Below, one piece after another: positions 61,151 to 64,000 of a stretch of 64,000 bases of DNA. The notes beneath the pieces are model-generated. The model made no database searches. It saw only the letters and a program-made list of their open reading frames with translations, and had not been told where the DNA came from. How positions within the stretch are numbered: position 1 is the stretch's first letter; each line of letters begins with the position of its first letter. The DNA lies in the NCBI GenBank assembly GCA_026874595.1, contig CM049307.1, forward strand, positions 90,707,830-90,771,829. The letters are read 5' to 3'. This DNA is from Sipunculus nudus (lineage: Eukaryota > Annelida > Sipuncula > Golfingiida > Sipunculidae). The position numbers were made by a program, and so were the translations under genes.

Positions 61151-62115
61151 ACACCATTCTATACATGTTCATTCACCGCTAGATCATACGCCGTTCTGGA
61201 TTCATTTGACGTTATGTGAGACTGCAACCAGCCTCCTACCTACACCTAATGAATTTATGAATATTCGCAGATAAACAGCAACGAAGGTGAATATATGCCC
61301 ACAGTGCAGGAGTTTTCCTATGCTCCTCTTAAAACTGACAACCGAAAATGAAATCGTGACGTCAAGAAGATCTTGGGACATGAAAATGAAATTAAACACA
61401 AAACATGACTGTTAAATGATTCATTCGCAGTTATCAAGTGTCCACGAGTATATTTGAAGTAAATGGAGTTGAATAAGGTCTGACAACAGGTGTGAAAATT
61501 ACTTAAATGACACAATGCCGAGTTAATTGTTTTTTACACCTGAGTATTCCGTGTTCTCGAACGCTTTTTGTAATCGATAAGAATATGAAATCAAGAATTG
61601 TAACATATGTTTCCGAGGATTGTCTTCTAAGGAATATTTCACTAAGGATGAACTAGAAAGGGATAATCATATTCCACGTCAGAGTGTTTTTTTTTTTATT
61701 CTGAACGTTTTCATGTTTGAATCATAACTTCGGCGCAGGTGACCAGAGAGTTGGAACTACAGACAAAAAAGCATGGCAACATGTTTTTTCGAGAGATAAC
61801 ATATAGATCTGTGAACTCTGAGTGCAGTATTAAGAAAGAAATTGAGTCAGTTCAATCAAGTGATTTGATTTTCAAGCTTTACTACCTATGTTTTGCGGAA
61901 ATTTCAAAACAACTCAACAAATGGTAACAGATGTGTCCGAGAATTCACTTAAGAGTTTGTCTGACGCAAGGGTTTACTTTCGTGAGGCGCTTGTGTATGA
62001 AGGAGCTACGCTTCTCAGAAGCATTTCAGGGTAAAATAAAAGAGTGAACGTCCCGGAAAGAAATCAAGTATGTAAGCACATGTTGTTAAGGGCACAGGGT
62101 ATTAAATCCTTACAG

Positions 62116-62123
62116 TATAAATA
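62116..62123 (+). promoter_or_regulatory. TATA box of the signal-peptide gene
   Basis: TATAAATA, 87 bases before the ATG at 62203. Transcription would start near 62145-62150, leaving a ~55-base leader. Confidence 0.55.
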
Positions 62124-62202
62124 CCCTCCGAAATCGCTACTGTCACTATCACCGGTTCAGAGTTGAATCTGTGCGATAACTGCGACAGCATCGCTGGACA
62201 AC

Positions 62203-62251
62203 ATGAAGATTCCTCTGGTCTGCATTCTTCTTGTTGCTGCGTCGGAGAGGG
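62203..62251 (+). CDS. First exon of a secreted-protein gene (signal peptide)
   Basis: ATG at 62203 opens M-K-I-P-L-V-C-I-L-L-V-A-A-S-E-R plus one base, then a consensus donor GTGAGT at 62252. One basic residue followed by an uninterrupted hydrophobic core and small residues is a typical eukaryotic signal peptide, with cleavage near A-A-S. The TATA box at 62116 supports a true 5' end. The intron is phase 1, the same phase that the first visible PAN exon (256) requires upstream, so a PAN-gene paralogue is plausible (inference). Candidate acceptors at 62383 (cttgcag) and 62931 (gcattttcag) give only short frames; the next real exon is probably beyond 64000. Confidence 0.55.
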
Positions 62252-64000
62252 GTGAGTAATATATATATATATACATATAATTATAGTTATATTATCTAAA
62301 GGGAATGGGGTTTTCAATGGATAATTGAATGAATTATTCCCTCACAGTTCTACATTTTCCTTAGTTGATTTGCTTCTTGCAGACCTGTTTAATGCTACCA
62401 ATTTACTAACAGTTCTTTTTGATTGAATATGAAATAATATCTTAAGCACAAAGTTTCGGTCATTAATTTGTTATTAATTTGTGGTGGTTTTACATCTGGC
62501 TTCCCAAAACCAGCGACTCCATTCTGCAAAAAAATAATAAAATAAAATAAAATAAAAAATATAATAATAAGTCGGTTTAATAACTTCGGCATCAAAATAT
62601 ACGAAGTGTGCAGGCGATTTCATTAAAAAGATATACTGGTCGAAATAGAATAGGCAAAGGTGTCAACTAGGAGTTAAGATACAATTTGTTTTGGTTCTTG
62701 ATATGTACGTGCCTATCAGAGTTAAATCATGTTTTTCACTCGTGAAATTTTTTTTATTGGACCAAGGCAAGATTATTTTTGTGAGGCCTTTCAGGCCTTC
62801 ACAACAAGCATGTATACAACGTCTAATGGTTTTTAAAGTTCCTGCATATGAGCTACATTGGTTAAACACGAGAGACTAACCTCAGAAAAAATTATTATTT
62901 TGGTTTCAAACATTTCGTTTTGCATTTTCAGTGGAAAACCACTGGTTTTTAGCCGAAGGCGCTGGACAAAATATAAAATTATAAAGTTGCGATGATATTT
63001 TGTATTGTTATGTCTCTCCACTCCATGGGTGGTATAATGTTTTCAGTGCGATCGTCTGTATCCGTCTGTAGGATATCTTGTGAACGCGTTTACTTAATTT
63101 TACATATTTTTCATGAACATTGAAAAACATTGTTTCTAATAAAATCTCGGGCAATTTTTTCAGGTACAATCTGCCAAAATGTAACATTTTGTGAACTCCA
63201 TAACTTATGAAGTATTGCATATTTCCTACCCAGTATTTACACACAAGTTTATTCCCACTGGCTTCTCGAAAGAGATTGAGTACTGTGACCTTGACCTTCA
63301 AGGTCAAAATTCTAGAATTATTATAACCCTATAACATTTAAATTACTGTATCTATTTCTACTTCCACTTACACATGCATTCCATCGTATTCTCAGAAAAC
63401 CTGTGTCTTTAAATATAATCTGCACGGTCAAATCTGCAGATTTATAGGTTTCCGAAACAGCCTTATTTTCAAGTGAGTGCATACTTTATATTTTCCTATA
63501 GCCCGGGAGGGGGGGGGGGGGGGGCTGGGGGGGCTTTTGTTTTCTTCGGCATTACGAAGCGAAGCCTTTTTAGTTATCATGTGCTTTTGCATGTTTTCTG
63601 AAATATTACTTTTATTATTCTATTGTCCCTGACCATATATATATTAAATTTATAATATAGATTAATAAAAAAAAATCCCGCAATGACAAAAAAAAATTAT
63701 AAAAAGGTGCCCGAGAAAATTATCGTTTTAAGGGACTCGAACACTGAGTTTCAGTTGTTTCCGACAAATGTCGCTTTACAGAAGTGACAAAGGGTTATTT
63801 TAATTGTATCTCAGAAGGGAATGAGTAATGAGAGCCAAGTGCATATTAATGTTGCCCATTGTTGTTCTTTCACAATCCCTAGTTGATTAAAGTCCAATAT
63901 TTTGTCTACACCTGTACATTACAAGGTACTTGCTCCTAATTTTGGTCGCACCGTCTGTGGAACTTCTTATCATGTTTGGTTTTTCTATAATTTGGTGTTC
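62252..64000. other. Probable first intron, no exon supported
   Basis: AT-rich, with a short (TA)n at 62259-62270 and a G-rich block near 63507-63532. After the acceptor at 62931 a frame reads V-E-N-H-W-F-L-A-E-G-A-G-Q-N-I-K-L then stops; this would give a very short secreted peptide and is not convincing. Confidence 0.4.

Noticed and set aside
61739-61927. 62-codon + frame after cggcgcag
   Set aside because: Coding-like composition, but there is no Met start, domain or partner exon.

Overview
This is a eukaryotic nuclear window, AT-rich, with spliceosomal introns, dense (TA)n and (GA)n microsatellites and many dispersed repeats. The repeat set (tRNA-headed SINE, pearl/HINE-type Helentron derivative with ~146-bp core repeats, GIY-YIG Penelope-like element, BEL/Pao) points to a lophotrochozoan, most likely a bivalve mollusc. 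That assignment is inferred from repeat types and not from a marker gene. There are no operons or bacterial features.

Left end (1-6.2 kb): the last three exons of a small secreted-type PAN/apple-domain gene on the + strand (256-394, 1781-1866, 5958-5995). Intron phases and cysteine pattern fit together. The intron after the first of these exons opens with a 16-unit, 27-bp minisatellite whose first unit is the splice donor itself. The next intron holds an 83-bp triple repeat, a ~3-kb long-inverted-repeat element and older repeat fragments. A decayed duplicate of the middle PAN exon, exactly the same length (86 nt), lies at 15029-15114 and carries two in-frame stops.

10-21 kb: a solo LTR (10871-11573), four same-strand copies of an unnamed ~250-bp repeat, one of them split by a Helentron-type HINE (13138-13868), hairpins beside microsatellites, and a hAT-like MITE.

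22.7-27.6 kb: two Penelope-like element 3' ends in opposite orientation flank a solo LTR and a long inverted repeat. The right copy carries a complete type-I hammerhead ribozyme motif just before its 3' end and a 682-bp insertion with a 15-16-bp target duplication. The left copy has a broken ribozyme core.

28-41 kb and 47.9-48.3 kb: several copies of one tRNA-derived SINE, including a full copy with a 13-bp target duplication (47924-48332), mixed with other medium-copy repeats. 43.8-46.6 kb: a pol-less BEL/Pao element on the - strand with a frameshifted DUF1759-type gag. Its 5' LTR contains a second gag piece between two near-identical direct repeats.

Right end (59.7-64 kb): the terminal exon of an unidentified gene with a poly(A) signal (59711-59922), then a TATA-box promoter and first exon encoding a signal peptide (62203-62251). 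That exon ends in the same intron phase that the PAN exon needs upstream, so it may start a paralogue running off the window. The long stretches between these features look like intergenic or intronic DNA with no supported genes.
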